Assembly: GCA_018895315.1 (NCBI GenBank)
Contig: JAHIOK010000346.1
Location: 1-14,645, forward strand
DNA from: Actinomycetota bacterium
GTDB lineage: Bacteria > Actinomycetota > Actinomycetes > Actinomycetales > Microbacteriaceae
Reading direction: 5' to 3'
Length of the DNA stretch: 14,645 nucleotides
Position 1 is the stretch's first letter. Every line of letters starts with the position of its first letter. Of the stretch, positions 1-6,353 are shown in pieces. The notes beneath the pieces were generated by a model. It had not been told where the DNA came from. It saw nothing but the letters and a program-made list of their open reading frames with translations, and did not search any database. The position numbers and the translations under genes were made by a program.

Positions 1-555
1 ATCGGCGAGTCCGACCAGCAGACCACCGACGGAGGGCCCGAGAGCCAGCCCGATGGCCTGGGCTGCACCCTGGAGTCCGATCGCGCGGCCGAGGCTCGTC
101 TTCGGCACATTCGTGCGGATGAGGGCGACGCTATTGGCCTGCAGCATGGCTGCGCCGACCGCCTGGAACGCGCGCGACAGCAGAAGCCACTCGATGGTCG
201 GTGACAGCCCGCACGCCAGCGACGACACGGTGAACAGAATGAACCCGTAGATGTAGAGCAACTTGCGGCCGAACATGTCGGAGATGCGGCCGACGGCGGC
301 GATCGTGCCGACCAGAACGAGCAGGTACACCAGGGCGACCCACTCGACCTCATCGATCGAGGCGTGTAAGTCGGAGCGCATGGCAGGGATCGCGACCGTC
401 ACGATGCTGGCATCGAGCTGGCCCATGAATGCGCCGACGCACACGGTGATAACGATCAGCCAGGGCGCGCGGGGGGAGTCTCGGATCGAAGCGGGGCGGG
501 GAGCTTCATGCAGGAGCCATCGGAACCGATGGCCGCCACGAGATGGGTCTGTCAC
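1..555 (-). CDS. MFS drug-efflux type transporter, N-terminal part (runs off the window)
   Basis: This is the first 185 codons of a membrane transporter whose remainder lies beyond the left edge. After a polar N-terminus of about 30 residues comes a first membrane helix (PWLIVITVCVGAFMGQLDAS) ending in GQLDASIVTVAIP, the motif seen in 14-helix DHA2 (EmrB/QacA-like) proton-driven exporters. The loop-2 motif GRISDMFGRK (motif A) and a later helix with the LSRAFQAVGAAMLQ pattern (motif B) also fit. The start is GTG at 555-553: an in-frame TAG lies four codons upstream and no other start lies between it and the first helix. No Shine-Dalgarno is visible, and a TAGACT -10 ends 6 nt before the GTG, so the mRNA is probably leaderless. 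A rare Leu codon TTA occurs early in the gene. The divergent MarR gene suggests drug- or aromatic-responsive control. Substrate unknown. Confidence 0.88.
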   Translation of the reverse strand, partial: MTDPSRGGHRFRWLLHEAPRPASIRDSPRAPWLIVITVCVGAFMGQLDASIVTVAIPAMRSDLHASIDEVEWVALVYLLVLVGTIAAVGRISDMFGRKLLYIYGFILFTVSSLACGLSPTIEWLLLSRAFQAVGAAMLQANSVALIRTNVPKTSLGRAIGLQGAAQAIGLALGPSVGGLLVGLAD

Positions 556-561
556 AGAACA

Positions 562-567
562 AGTCTA
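562..567 (-). promoter_or_regulatory. -10 element of the MFS transporter gene (leaderless)
   Basis: TAGACT on the minus strand fits the actinobacterial TAnnnT -10 consensus and is followed by exactly 6 nt (TGTTCT) before the GTG start. Transcription would begin at or within a base or two of the start codon. No convincing -35 is visible. Confidence 0.6.
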
Positions 568-583
568 TAGCAGCAGTGCTGCG

Positions 584-589
584 TATGCT
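584..589 (+). promoter_or_regulatory. -10 element of the marR-type gene (leaderless)
   Basis: TATGCT (TAnnnT) is followed by exactly 6 nt (TGAGGG) before the ATG at 596. This is the same geometry as the divergent promoter. A GAGGG sits directly against the ATG, too close for a normal ribosome binding site, which also favours a leaderless transcript. Confidence 0.6.
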
Positions 590-595
590 TGAGGG

Positions 596-1093
596 ATGGC
601 AGCAGCAGTCTCTGACGTGCGGGATGCGTGGGAATTGACCGATGTGATCACACGGTTGCGACGGAGCCTGCGCTCAAGCGTGCGCTCGGACGTGCCGTGG
701 GAATCACTGCCCATGGCTCAGGTCGAGCTGCTCCAGCGGCTCACCGATGAACCGGGCCTCGGTGTCAGTGAACTGGCGGAGCGCCAGCGGCTGGCCAGGA
801 ACACCGTGAGCAATCTCGTCCAGCAGATGGTCGTCGCCGGGCTTTTGGAGCGGCGGGGGCGTGACGATGATCGACGTGCGGTCACGCTGACCGTGACAGA
901 TCAGGGGCGTGAGCAGCTCAGTTCCTGGCAACGGGCGAACGAGAATCGGGTCCGAGATGCGTTGGAGGACATCGGGCCAGATGAGCGGACCGCGATCGCT
1001 GCGGCGCTCCCCGCGCTGCGGCTGTTCGCCCGGAAGCTCGAAGAGCGGGCGGGACACCGTGATACCCGTTCCTCTCCAGGCGGGGAGAAGTGA
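596..1093 (+). CDS. MarR-family transcriptional regulator
   Basis: A 165-residue winged-helix regulator of usual MarR size. Residues about 40-105 form the DNA-binding domain: a helix-turn-helix around VSELAERQRLARNTVSNLVQ, then the wing with the family hallmark DDDRRAVTLTVTDQG (residues 90-104). The N- and C-terminal helices would form the dimer interface. MarR proteins are usually ligand-released repressors of nearby efflux or detoxification genes, and the divergent MFS exporter 40 bp away is the obvious target. A dyad overlapping both promoters suggests autoregulation as well. The start at 596 is chosen because the -10 TATGCT lies 6 nt upstream. The ligand cannot be read from the sequence. 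The gene converges on lgt with 77 bp between stop codons, where I see no strong terminator hairpin. Confidence 0.93.
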   Translation: MAAAVSDVRDAWELTDVITRLRRSLRSSVRSDVPWESLPMAQVELLQRLTDEPGLGVSELAERQRLARNTVSNLVQQMVVAGLLERRGRDDDRRAVTLTVTDQGREQLSSWQRANENRVRDALEDIGPDERTAIAAALPALRLFARKLEERAGHRDTRSSPGGEK

Positions 1094-1170
1094 TTTCACG
1101 GGTGACGGTCCGATACCGCGGGTCGCTGCGGCTCGATGAGGTGCGGCGAATCCGGCTCGACCGCTGACCG

Positions 1171-2103
1171 CTACGGCTTCCCCGGGGTATCCCGGTGAAG
1201 GTCCCGCAGGGAAGCGTCTTCGCCTTTGGGCGCTCCTGTCTCTTCCGTCGTGAGAGCTGCCGGGGACTGCCCGGTGAAAGCGGACGGTTCCGCGCCCACG
1301 TGGCGCCTGCTCTGCACCACGAACAGCACGATCCCCAGGGCGATCGCGCCGAGCGATGCCCATACATTCGCAGGGATGCTGAGGAAGCCGATGCTGGACG
1401 GGTCGATCCGGATCGACTCGAGGTAGCTGCGGCCCACGCCGTACCAGATGAGGTATAAGGCCAGTACCTTGCCCCACTGCAGGGTGAACCGGCGCTCCAA
1501 CCACAAGATCACCGCGAATCCCAGCAGGTTCCAGATGATCTCGTACAGGAACAGCGGCTGGAAGAGGGTGCCCGGTGGCAGCCCCGGCGGGAACTTCGGG
1601 TTGGTGGCCTCGATCTGCAAGCCCCAGGGGAGCGTGGTCGGGAGGCCGAAGAGCTCGTGGTTGAAGTAGTTGCCGAGCCGGCCGAGCGACTGGGCTACCA
1701 GAAGTGCGGGGGCGAGCGCATCGGCGACGCTCCAGAAACGCACGCGGGTGCGGCGGCACGCGATCACGATGCCGATCGCTCCGCCGATCAGCGAACCGTA
1801 CAGAGCGTTGCCGCCATCCCAGATGGCGAACACGTCCCACGGGCTATCGCCCGGGGCGAAGTAGTCGCCGACGTGCGTGAACACATGATAGAACCGGGCG
1901 CCGATGATCCCGAGCGGCACTGACCAGAGAGCGATGTCGATCGCGAACCCGGGCTGGATGCCACGACGCTTCAGTCGGTATCCGAGGATGAGTGTCGCTG
2001 CGATGATGCCTGCGATGATGCACAGTGCATACGTGTGGACGGTGAAAGGACCGACCTGGAACTGTGCCCACTGTTGCGGAGGGCTGGGGATGCTCGTTCT
2101 CAC
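1171..2103 (-). CDS. lgt: Prolipoprotein diacylglyceryl transferase
   Basis: Lgt is an integral membrane enzyme that moves diacylglycerol from phosphatidylglycerol to the lipobox cysteine of prolipoproteins, the first step of lipoprotein maturation. The 310-residue product has several membrane helices (for example 25-41, 57-70, 100-116, 213-227) and the Lgt signature GRLGNYFNHELFG at 141-153. The conserved QPLFLYE segment is at 182-188 and the arginine-containing GRSYLESIR stretch at 224-232. Where E. coli Lgt has the important His103 (FHGG context), this protein reads NALYGS, with Tyr102; actinobacterial Lgt proteins are known to differ here. About 45 residues at the C-terminus are a charged, disordered tail, as in other actinobacterial Lgt. 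The start is GTG at 2103, preceded by AAAGG with 7 nt spacing. The gene stops at TAG. It lies downstream of usp on the same strand, with a 99-bp gap. Confidence 0.95.
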   Translation of the reverse strand: MRTSIPSPPQQWAQFQVGPFTVHTYALCIIAGIIAATLILGYRLKRRGIQPGFAIDIALWSVPLGIIGARFYHVFTHVGDYFAPGDSPWDVFAIWDGGNALYGSLIGGAIGIVIACRRTRVRFWSVADALAPALLVAQSLGRLGNYFNHELFGLPTTLPWGLQIEATNPKFPPGLPPGTLFQPLFLYEIIWNLLGFAVILWLERRFTLQWGKVLALYLIWYGVGRSYLESIRIDPSSIGFLSIPANVWASLGAIALGIVLFVVQSRRHVGAEPSAFTGQSPAALTTEETGAPKGEDASLRDLHRDTPGKP

Positions 2104-2138
2104 TCGGTCGCCTTTCAGACGGGATCACGGCCTCCGAC

Positions 2139-2144
2139 ATGATA
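2139..2144 (-). promoter_or_regulatory. Possible -10 element of lgt
   Basis: TATCAT on the minus strand matches TAnnnT and lies 35 bp upstream of the lgt GTG. That leaves a short leader containing the AAAGG ribosome binding site. No clear -35 is visible, so this is weak evidence for an lgt promoter separate from usp. Confidence 0.3.
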
Positions 2145-2202
2145 CGTACTGCTGCCGAAAGGGCTTCTGTGAATCTCGCCGGGCTTCCGACCCACCGGCT
2201 CG

Positions 2203-2655
2203 TCACACCTGAGAGCGCGCCTGCGCGGCTGGTTCACCGGCAGAACGCGGCCTGACGATGAGCACGGAACAGTGCGCATGAGCGACACACGCTGCACTCA
2301 CCGAGCCGAGTAACATCCCTGCGAACCCACCGTGACCGCGGCTGCCCAGAACCAGCATGCCACTCCGCTTGCTCTCCACGATCAAGGTGTGGCTGGTGGG
2401 GCCCGACAGCACATGACGACGGACCGGCGGATGGTGGTGGTCATCGAATGCATCCGCAATCGCCTGATCAAGCACGGAGCCGGCAGCCTTGCCGAGGTCC
2501 CCACCGCCGACGACGAACTCGTATGCGGGATAGGCCCATACGATCACGGCCTCCAGTGGAGCGCCGAACGCGTCCGCCATTCGCGCGCCCTCACGCAACG
2601 CATCGACCGACGAGGAAGAACCGTCCACCCCGACGAGGATCCGATCGTCAGTCAT
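2203..2655 (-). CDS. Universal stress protein (UspA-fold, ATP-binding type)
   Basis: A single-domain 150-residue cytosolic Usp. It begins with the typical first strand ILVGVDGSSSSVDAL (residues 6-20). Near the end it has the nucleotide-binding signature G-2X-G-9X-G-S, read as GSRGHGGFAGMLLGS at 104-118, followed by the final strand CSVLIVRP. The complete motif suggests it binds ATP, like the MJ0577/Rv2623 class and unlike UspA itself. Such proteins are generally linked to stationary-phase, hypoxia or other stress survival; its specific role is unknown. The ATG at 2655 has GGAAAG about 11 nt upstream. It is divergent from the transglutaminase-like gene (148 bp between starts) and upstream of lgt on the same strand. 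Confidence 0.93.
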   Translation of the reverse strand: MTDDRILVGVDGSSSSVDALREGARMADAFGAPLEAVIVWAYPAYEFVVGGGDLGKAAGSVLDQAIADAFDDHHHPPVRRHVLSGPTSHTLIVESKRSGMLVLGSRGHGGFAGMLLGSVSAACVAHAHCSVLIVRPRSAGEPAAQARSQV

Positions 2656-2708
2656 CTGTCTGCCGGCTTTCCATCACTACCGCCCGCCTCAACGATCACG
2701 TTCCTGCG

Positions 2709-2714
2709 AGCATA
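2709..2714 (-). promoter_or_regulatory. Possible -10 element of the usp gene
   Basis: TATGCT on the minus strand is identical to the proposed marR -10 box and lies about 54 bp upstream of the usp ATG. That gives a leader of roughly 47 nt with a ribosome binding site. The -35 region at 17 bp spacing (GTCTGT) is poor. Confidence 0.35.
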
Positions 2715-2803
2715 TTCCTCGCGCCGCTCGCACAGACCCGATGCGGCGCCGGCGTCTTGTCAACGCGCGCCGTGGGGTTTCCGGCCCGTGCGAGGATAGC
2801 CCG

Positions 2804-3658
2804 GTGCAACGCGTGATCACCGCCGAACTCGACCTGGATCTGGGGTCGTCCGTCGACCTCATCTTCCAGGTCGCGGCGGCCCAGCAGGTGCCGCTCGTCA
2901 GCGAGCAGTTGACGTTCCTGCAGGGTGATCGCGAGTACATGCCGACCGAGATCATCGACCAGTCCGGCACTCGGCTGCACCGTTTCACCGGTGAGGCCGG
3001 CGAGCTCCACGTGCGCTACGAAGCGACCGTCGAGGGCCACACCGCCTCGACCCGCACGAGCGACCTCGAAGCCATCACCTACCTGCGTCCGAGCCGCTAC
3101 TGCCAGTCCGACGAAGTGTTCTCCCAGGCACGTCGGCAGTTCCGCGGCCTCGCGGGGCACGACCTGATCACCGCGGTGTCGGAGTTCGTCGCGACGAGCA
3201 CGACCTACACACCCGGTCTGAGCCTCGGAACCGACAGTGCGGTCACGACCCTCATGACCGGGCAAGGCGTCTGCCGCGACTACGCACACGTCGTCATCGC
3301 CCTGCTCCGCGCCATGGACATGCCCGCGCGCTACGCCGGCTGCTACGCACCAGGGCTCGAGCCCATGGACTTCCACGCGGTCGCCGAGGCCTATCTCGAC
3401 GGCGCCTGGTACGTCATCGATGCGACGCGTCTCGCGAACCGACGGTCGCTCGTGCGCATCTCGACCGGGCGGGATGCCGCGGACTGCGCATTCCTCAGTT
3501 ACCACGGCGGCGCGGTCGGCCTCAGCCGTATGCGGGTCGACGCCTGGGTGATGCCCGACGGCGCGCCGGAGGACGGCTTCGGGGGCGACGGGATGCCGGA
3601 ACTCGAGGCATCCGATCCCGCCGCTGACGACTTCACGACACTCGTCCAGCTGTCCTGA
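2804..3658 (+). CDS. Transglutaminase-like (papain-fold) family protein
   Basis: A 284-residue cytosolic protein of the COG1305 transglutaminase/protease superfamily. Residues about 1-105 match the beta-rich domain usual before the catalytic core. The core carries Cys157 in GQGVCRDYAHVV, His191 in MDFHAVAEAYL and Asp206 in WYVIDATR, a complete Cys-His-Asp triad. PARYAGCY between Cys and His is also typical. No signal peptide or membrane helix is visible. Bacterial members may act as proteases or cross-linking enzymes; substrate and role are unknown here. I chose GTG 2804 because GAGGA at 2792-2796 is 7 nt upstream and the family-like sequence starts there. The reading frame is open back to an ATG at 2741, but those 21 residues look non-coding. 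The GAGGAT could alternatively serve as a -10 of a leaderless transcript (6 nt before GTG). Confidence 0.85.
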   Translation: MQRVITAELDLDLGSSVDLIFQVAAAQQVPLVSEQLTFLQGDREYMPTEIIDQSGTRLHRFTGEAGELHVRYEATVEGHTASTRTSDLEAITYLRPSRYCQSDEVFSQARRQFRGLAGHDLITAVSEFVATSTTYTPGLSLGTDSAVTTLMTGQGVCRDYAHVVIALLRAMDMPARYAGCYAPGLEPMDFHAVAEAYLDGAWYVIDATRLANRRSLVRISTGRDAADCAFLSYHGGAVGLSRMRVDAWVMPDGAPEDGFGGDGMPELEASDPAADDFTTLVQLS

Positions 3659-3695
3659 CATCCGCCGCGCACAGGAGAGCCCTGGGCCGCGACCA

Positions 3696-3701
3696 TAGAC
3701 T
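3696..3701 (+). promoter_or_regulatory. -10 element of argS
   Basis: TAGACT, the same hexamer found before the MFS gene and lysA, ends 9 nt before the argS ATG. The leader would be only about 2-4 nt long. A GAGG (3704-3707) lies between them and could be a ribosome binding site if transcription starts further upstream. The -35 region is not recognisable. Confidence 0.55.
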
Positions 3702-3710
3702 TGAGGCGCT

Positions 3711-5375
3711 ATGGATCCCGAAGCCCTCTCCGCCGCACTGCTCGCCATCGTCGTCCCCCTCGCAGAGGCCCGTCGACCCGGAGCAGCAGACGGTCTCAGC
3801 GCAGCCGACCTGCCGCTGGATCGTCCCAAGAACCGCGACCACGGCGACTGGGCATCGAATGCGGCTCTGAAACTCGCCAAGGCCGTGGGTGCCGACCCGC
3901 GTGAGCTGGCCACCGAGATCGCCGACGCGCTCGCACAGACCCCCGGCATCGCGTCGGTCGACGTCGCGGGACCGGGATTCATCAACATCCGGCTGGATGC
4001 CGCGGCCGCCGGTTCGCTCGCGAAGACCATCGTCGACGCCGGCGCCGCCTTCGGCACGAACTCCTCGCGCTCCGACGAGGTCATCAACCTCGAGTTCGTC
4101 TCGGCCAACCCCACCGGCCCGATCCACCTGGGCGGCACCCGCTGGGCGGCGGTCGGCGACTCGCTGGCGCGCATCCTCACCGCGCAGGGTGCGGCCGTCA
4201 CCCGTGAGTACTACTTCAACGATCACGGTGCGCAGATCGATCGGTTCGCGCGGAGCCTGGTCGCCGCGTACGAGGGCAAGCCCGCGCCCGAAGACGGCTA
4301 CGGCGGGGGCTACATCGCCGATATCGCGCGCCGCGTCGAGCTCGAGTACCACGGTGACCTCGCGGCCCTCGATGCCGCGGACCTCCAGGAGGCCTTCCGC
4401 GCCCTCGGTGTGCAGTTCATGTTCGACGAGATCAAGGCGAGCCTGCACGACTTCGGCGTCGACTTCGACGTGTACTTCCATGAGAACGACCTGCATCGCT
4501 CCGGTGCCGTCGACCGTGCCGTGGCGCGCCTGCGCGAACTCGGCCACATCTTCGAGGCCGACGGTGCCACCTGGCTGCGCACCACGGCGTTCGGCGATGA
4601 CAAGGATCGGGTCGTCATCAAGTCCGACGGCGAAGCCGCCTACATCTCGGGTGACCTGGCGTACTACCTCGACAAGCGCGAGCGCGGCTTCAACCGATGC
4701 ATCATCATGCTCGGAGCCGACCACCACGGCTACGTGCAGCGACTGATGGCGATGTGCGCCGCCTTCGGTGACGAGCCCTATGTGACGCTGCAGGTGCTGA
4801 TCGGTCAGATGGTCAATCTGGTCCGCGACGGTCAGCCGATGCGCATGTCCAAGCGCGCGGGCACCGTCGTCACGATGGAAGACCTGGTCGAGATCGTGGG
4901 AGTGGATGCCGCGCGCTACTCGCTCGTGCGCAGCTCTGCCGACTCGAACCTCGACATCGATCTCGATGTGCTGCAGAAGCGCACGAACGACAACCCGGTC
5001 TTCTACGTGCAGTACGCGCACGCCCGCACCCATAACGTCGGGCGCAACGCCGCGGCATCCGGTGTCGACCGCAGTGAATTCGCGCCGGAGCTTCTCACGC
5101 ACGAAACCGAATCGGCCCTGCTCGGCGCGCTCCAGGAGTTCCCGCGCATCGTCGCCTTCGCCGCGGAGGTGCGTGAGCCGCACCGGATCGCGCGCTACCT
5201 CGAAGAACTCGCCGGGCTGTACCACCGCTGGTACGACAATTGCCGCGTCATCCCGCTCGGCGACGCACCCGTCGAGGCCGTGCACCGCACCCGCCTGTGG
5301 CTGAACGACGCCACCGGTCAGGTGCTGCGCAACGGTCTCGCTCTGCTCGGGGTCTCAGCACCGGAACGCATGTGA
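3711..5375 (+). CDS. argS: Arginyl-tRNA synthetase
   Basis: ArgS charges tRNA-Arg with arginine using ATP (class I synthetase). The 554-residue length is normal. In order: an N-terminal Add-1 domain (about 1-110); the Rossmann catalytic core beginning [18 protein letters not shown], with the HIGH-equivalent HLGG at 139-142; the active-site region HDYY-like ([13 protein letters not shown]); the KMSKS-equivalent MSKRAG from residue 379; and a helical anticodon-binding DALR domain ending in [11 protein letters not shown] and [10 protein letters not shown]. The ATG at 3711 follows a TAGACT promoter by 9 nt and no upstream in-frame extension looks coding. It is the first gene of the plus-strand run. 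In corynebacteria argS and lysA form an arginine/lysine-responsive operon; here one extra gene and a hairpin separate them. Confidence 0.97.
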   Translation: MDPEALSAALLAIVVPLAEARRPGAADGLSAADLPLDRPKNRDHGDWASNAALKLAKAVGADPRELATEIADALAQTPGIASVDVAGPGFINIRLDAAAAGSLAKTIVDAGAAFGTNSSRSDEVINLEFVSANPTGPIHLGGTRWAAVGDSLARILTAQGAAVTREYYFNDHGAQIDRFARSLVAAYEGKPAPEDGYGGGYIADIARRVELEYHGDLAALDAADLQEAFRALGVQFMFDEIKASLHDFGVDFDVYFHENDLHRSGAVDRAVARLRELGHIFEADGATWLRTTAFGDDKDRVVIKSDGEAAYISGDLAYYLDKRERGFNRCIIMLGADHHGYVQRLMAMCAAFGDEPYVTLQVLIGQMVNLVRDGQPMRMSKRAGTVVTMEDLVEIVGVDAARYSLVRSSADSNLDIDLDVLQKRTNDNPVFYVQYAHARTHNVGRNAAASGVDRSEFAPELLTHETESALLGALQEFPRIVAFAAEVREPHRIARYLEELAGLYHRWYDNCRVIPLGDAPVEAVHRTRLWLNDATGQVLRNGLALLGVSAPERM

Positions 5376-5382
5376 CCTCGCG

Positions 5383-6198
5383 ATGACCGGCGACGCTCAG
5401 CCCACACTCCCTTTCCCGGAGGGCTGGCAGGATGCCGCGCCCCGACGACGCCGCAGCGTCGTGCCGTGGCTCGTGGCTCTGGTGGTCGTGGTCGGCCTCG
5501 CTGTGGCGGCCTGGTTCATCGGCGAGTCGATCGCGCGCGATCTCGTGACCAAGACGATCCGCGAACAGGTCGTGAGCCGGCTTGCCCTTCCCGCCGATCA
5601 GCAGATCGACGTGAGCGTCGGGGGAGCCGTGCTGCCCCAGCTCATCGTCGGCACTCTGGATGACGTCACCGTGTCGTCGCCGGATGTGGCGTGGGGATCT
5701 GTCAGCGGCGATGTCACGGTGCACGCCCACGGCGTCGCGATCCGCGGCGAGGTCGTCCCGCGCAGCATCGACGCGACGGTGTCGCTGAACATCGACCAGC
5801 TGCGCGCCCTGTTGTCGACGGTCGATGGGTTCCCCGCGGAGAGCGTCGGCCTCGCCGCCCCCGATGTGACGATCTCGACGTCGATCAAGGCGTTAGGGCT
5901 CAGCGTTCCGGTAGGCGTCGCACTCACGCCGAGTGCTTCGAACGGTGCGCTCGTGCTGACACCCGATACCCTGCAGCTCGCCGGTGCCCAGATCTCCGCC
6001 GCAGAGCTTCGCGGCCGGTTCGGTGCGCTTGCCGACGCCGTGCTGCGCGACTGGACGGTATGCGTCGCGAAAGACATCCCCGCGGGCGTCTCGCTGACCG
6101 GCGTCACGGTCGTCGGTGACGCCGTGGTCGCCGACCTCGCGATCGACGGGCGCATCGCCACGGACGCGACGCTCCGCGCGAACGGCTCCTGCGCCTGA
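5383..6198 (+). CDS. Membrane-anchored DUF2993 (LmeA-like) protein
   Basis: This 271-residue protein begins with a basic stretch (RRRRS, residues 21-25) and a single membrane helix at about 27-46 (PWLVALVVVVGLAVAAWFIG), so it is probably anchored with the rest outside the cytoplasm. The exported part resembles the DUF2993 family: an ARDLVTKTIREQVVSRL helix, then repeated beta strands with GTLDDVTVSSPDV and a central VDGFPAESVGLAAPDVTIST segment. In mycobacteria the DUF2993 protein LmeA binds phospholipid/phosphoinositide and supports lipomannan elongation; this protein's ligand is unknown. It starts 7 nt after argS, so it is likely cotranscribed with it, although no good ribosome binding site is visible. 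A TTA leucine codon occurs mid-gene. A hairpin 8 nt after its stop probably ends the argS transcript. Confidence 0.78.
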   Translation: MTGDAQPTLPFPEGWQDAAPRRRRSVVPWLVALVVVVGLAVAAWFIGESIARDLVTKTIREQVVSRLALPADQQIDVSVGGAVLPQLIVGTLDDVTVSSPDVAWGSVSGDVTVHAHGVAIRGEVVPRSIDATVSLNIDQLRALLSTVDGFPAESVGLAAPDVTISTSIKALGLSVPVGVALTPSASNGALVLTPDTLQLAGAQISAAELRGRFGALADAVLRDWTVCVAKDIPAGVSLTGVTVVGDAVVADLAIDGRIATDATLRANGSCA

Positions 6199-6206
6199 AC
6201 TCCTCC

Positions 6207-6234
6207 GCCCGGCCGTCCATATCCACGGTCGGGC
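6207..6234 (+). terminator. Hairpin terminator after the argS-DUF2993 unit
   Basis: A 10-bp stem, GCCCGGCCGT (6207-6216) with ACGGTCGGGC (6225-6234), contains one G-U pair and an 8-nt loop. It lies 8 nt after the DUF2993 stop codon. There is no U tract, which is common for actinobacterial terminators. The right arm abuts the region where the lysA -35 should be, so readthrough or promoter interplay is possible. Confidence 0.6.
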
Positions 6235-6247
6235 ATGCACGGTGCCC

Positions 6248-6253
6248 TAGACT
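6248..6253 (+). promoter_or_regulatory. -10 element of the lysA operon promoter
   Basis: TAGACT again, just downstream of the hairpin that ends the previous unit. A start site about 7 nt downstream (around 6260) gives a leader of about 94 nt for lysA. At 17-bp spacing the -35 position (6225-6230, ACGGTC) is not a consensus match. Confidence 0.55.
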
Positions 6254-6259
6254 TCAGTG

Positions 6260-6353
6260 ATCCGTCTGCGCGTGGAACACGTGCGGTTGCGGCCTCCTTT
6301 TTCGGGCGCGTCGGAATCCTCCGTGCCCTGCATCCGTCCACGATTGGCTCAGC
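6260..6353 (+). promoter_or_regulatory. Structured leader of the lysA mRNA
   Basis: About 94 nt between the predicted transcription start and the lysA GTG. It contains a 9-bp hairpin, CTGCGCGTG (6266-6274) with CACGTGCGG (6278-6286), which has two G-U pairs and a GAA loop. A second imperfect stem is GGGC...CGGA (6304-6315) with TCCG...GCCC (6320-6328). A short T run (6298-6302) lies between them. It is too short to be a lysine riboswitch. A role in attenuation or RNA stability is possible but unproven. Confidence 0.35.

Larger units (their letters stand above)
560..591. promoter_or_regulatory. Candidate MarR operator: dyad covering both divergent promoters
   Basis: The 40 bp between the MFS and marR start codons holds a perfect 13-bp palindrome, GCAGCAGTGCTGC (570-582). 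It is flanked by similar outward arms: CAAGTCTATA on the left, and CAAGCATAC when the right side is read on the minus strand. The two -10 boxes lie in these arms, so a dimer bound here would block both promoters. MarR proteins commonly repress themselves and a divergent transporter from one shared palindrome. Binding by this particular protein is inferred. Confidence 0.6.

Noticed and set aside
1094..1170. Bidirectional terminator between marR and lgt
   Set aside because: Only short, weak pairings and a direct repeat (CGGCTCGA) were found, with no convincing stem-loop.
2104..2202. Terminator between usp and lgt
   Set aside because: A 5-bp GCCGG/CCGGC pairing with a large loop follows usp on the minus strand; it is too weak to call.
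6260..6353. Lysine riboswitch upstream of lysA
   Set aside because: The leader is about 94 nt, much shorter than the roughly 170-nt lysine aptamer, and shows only simple stems.
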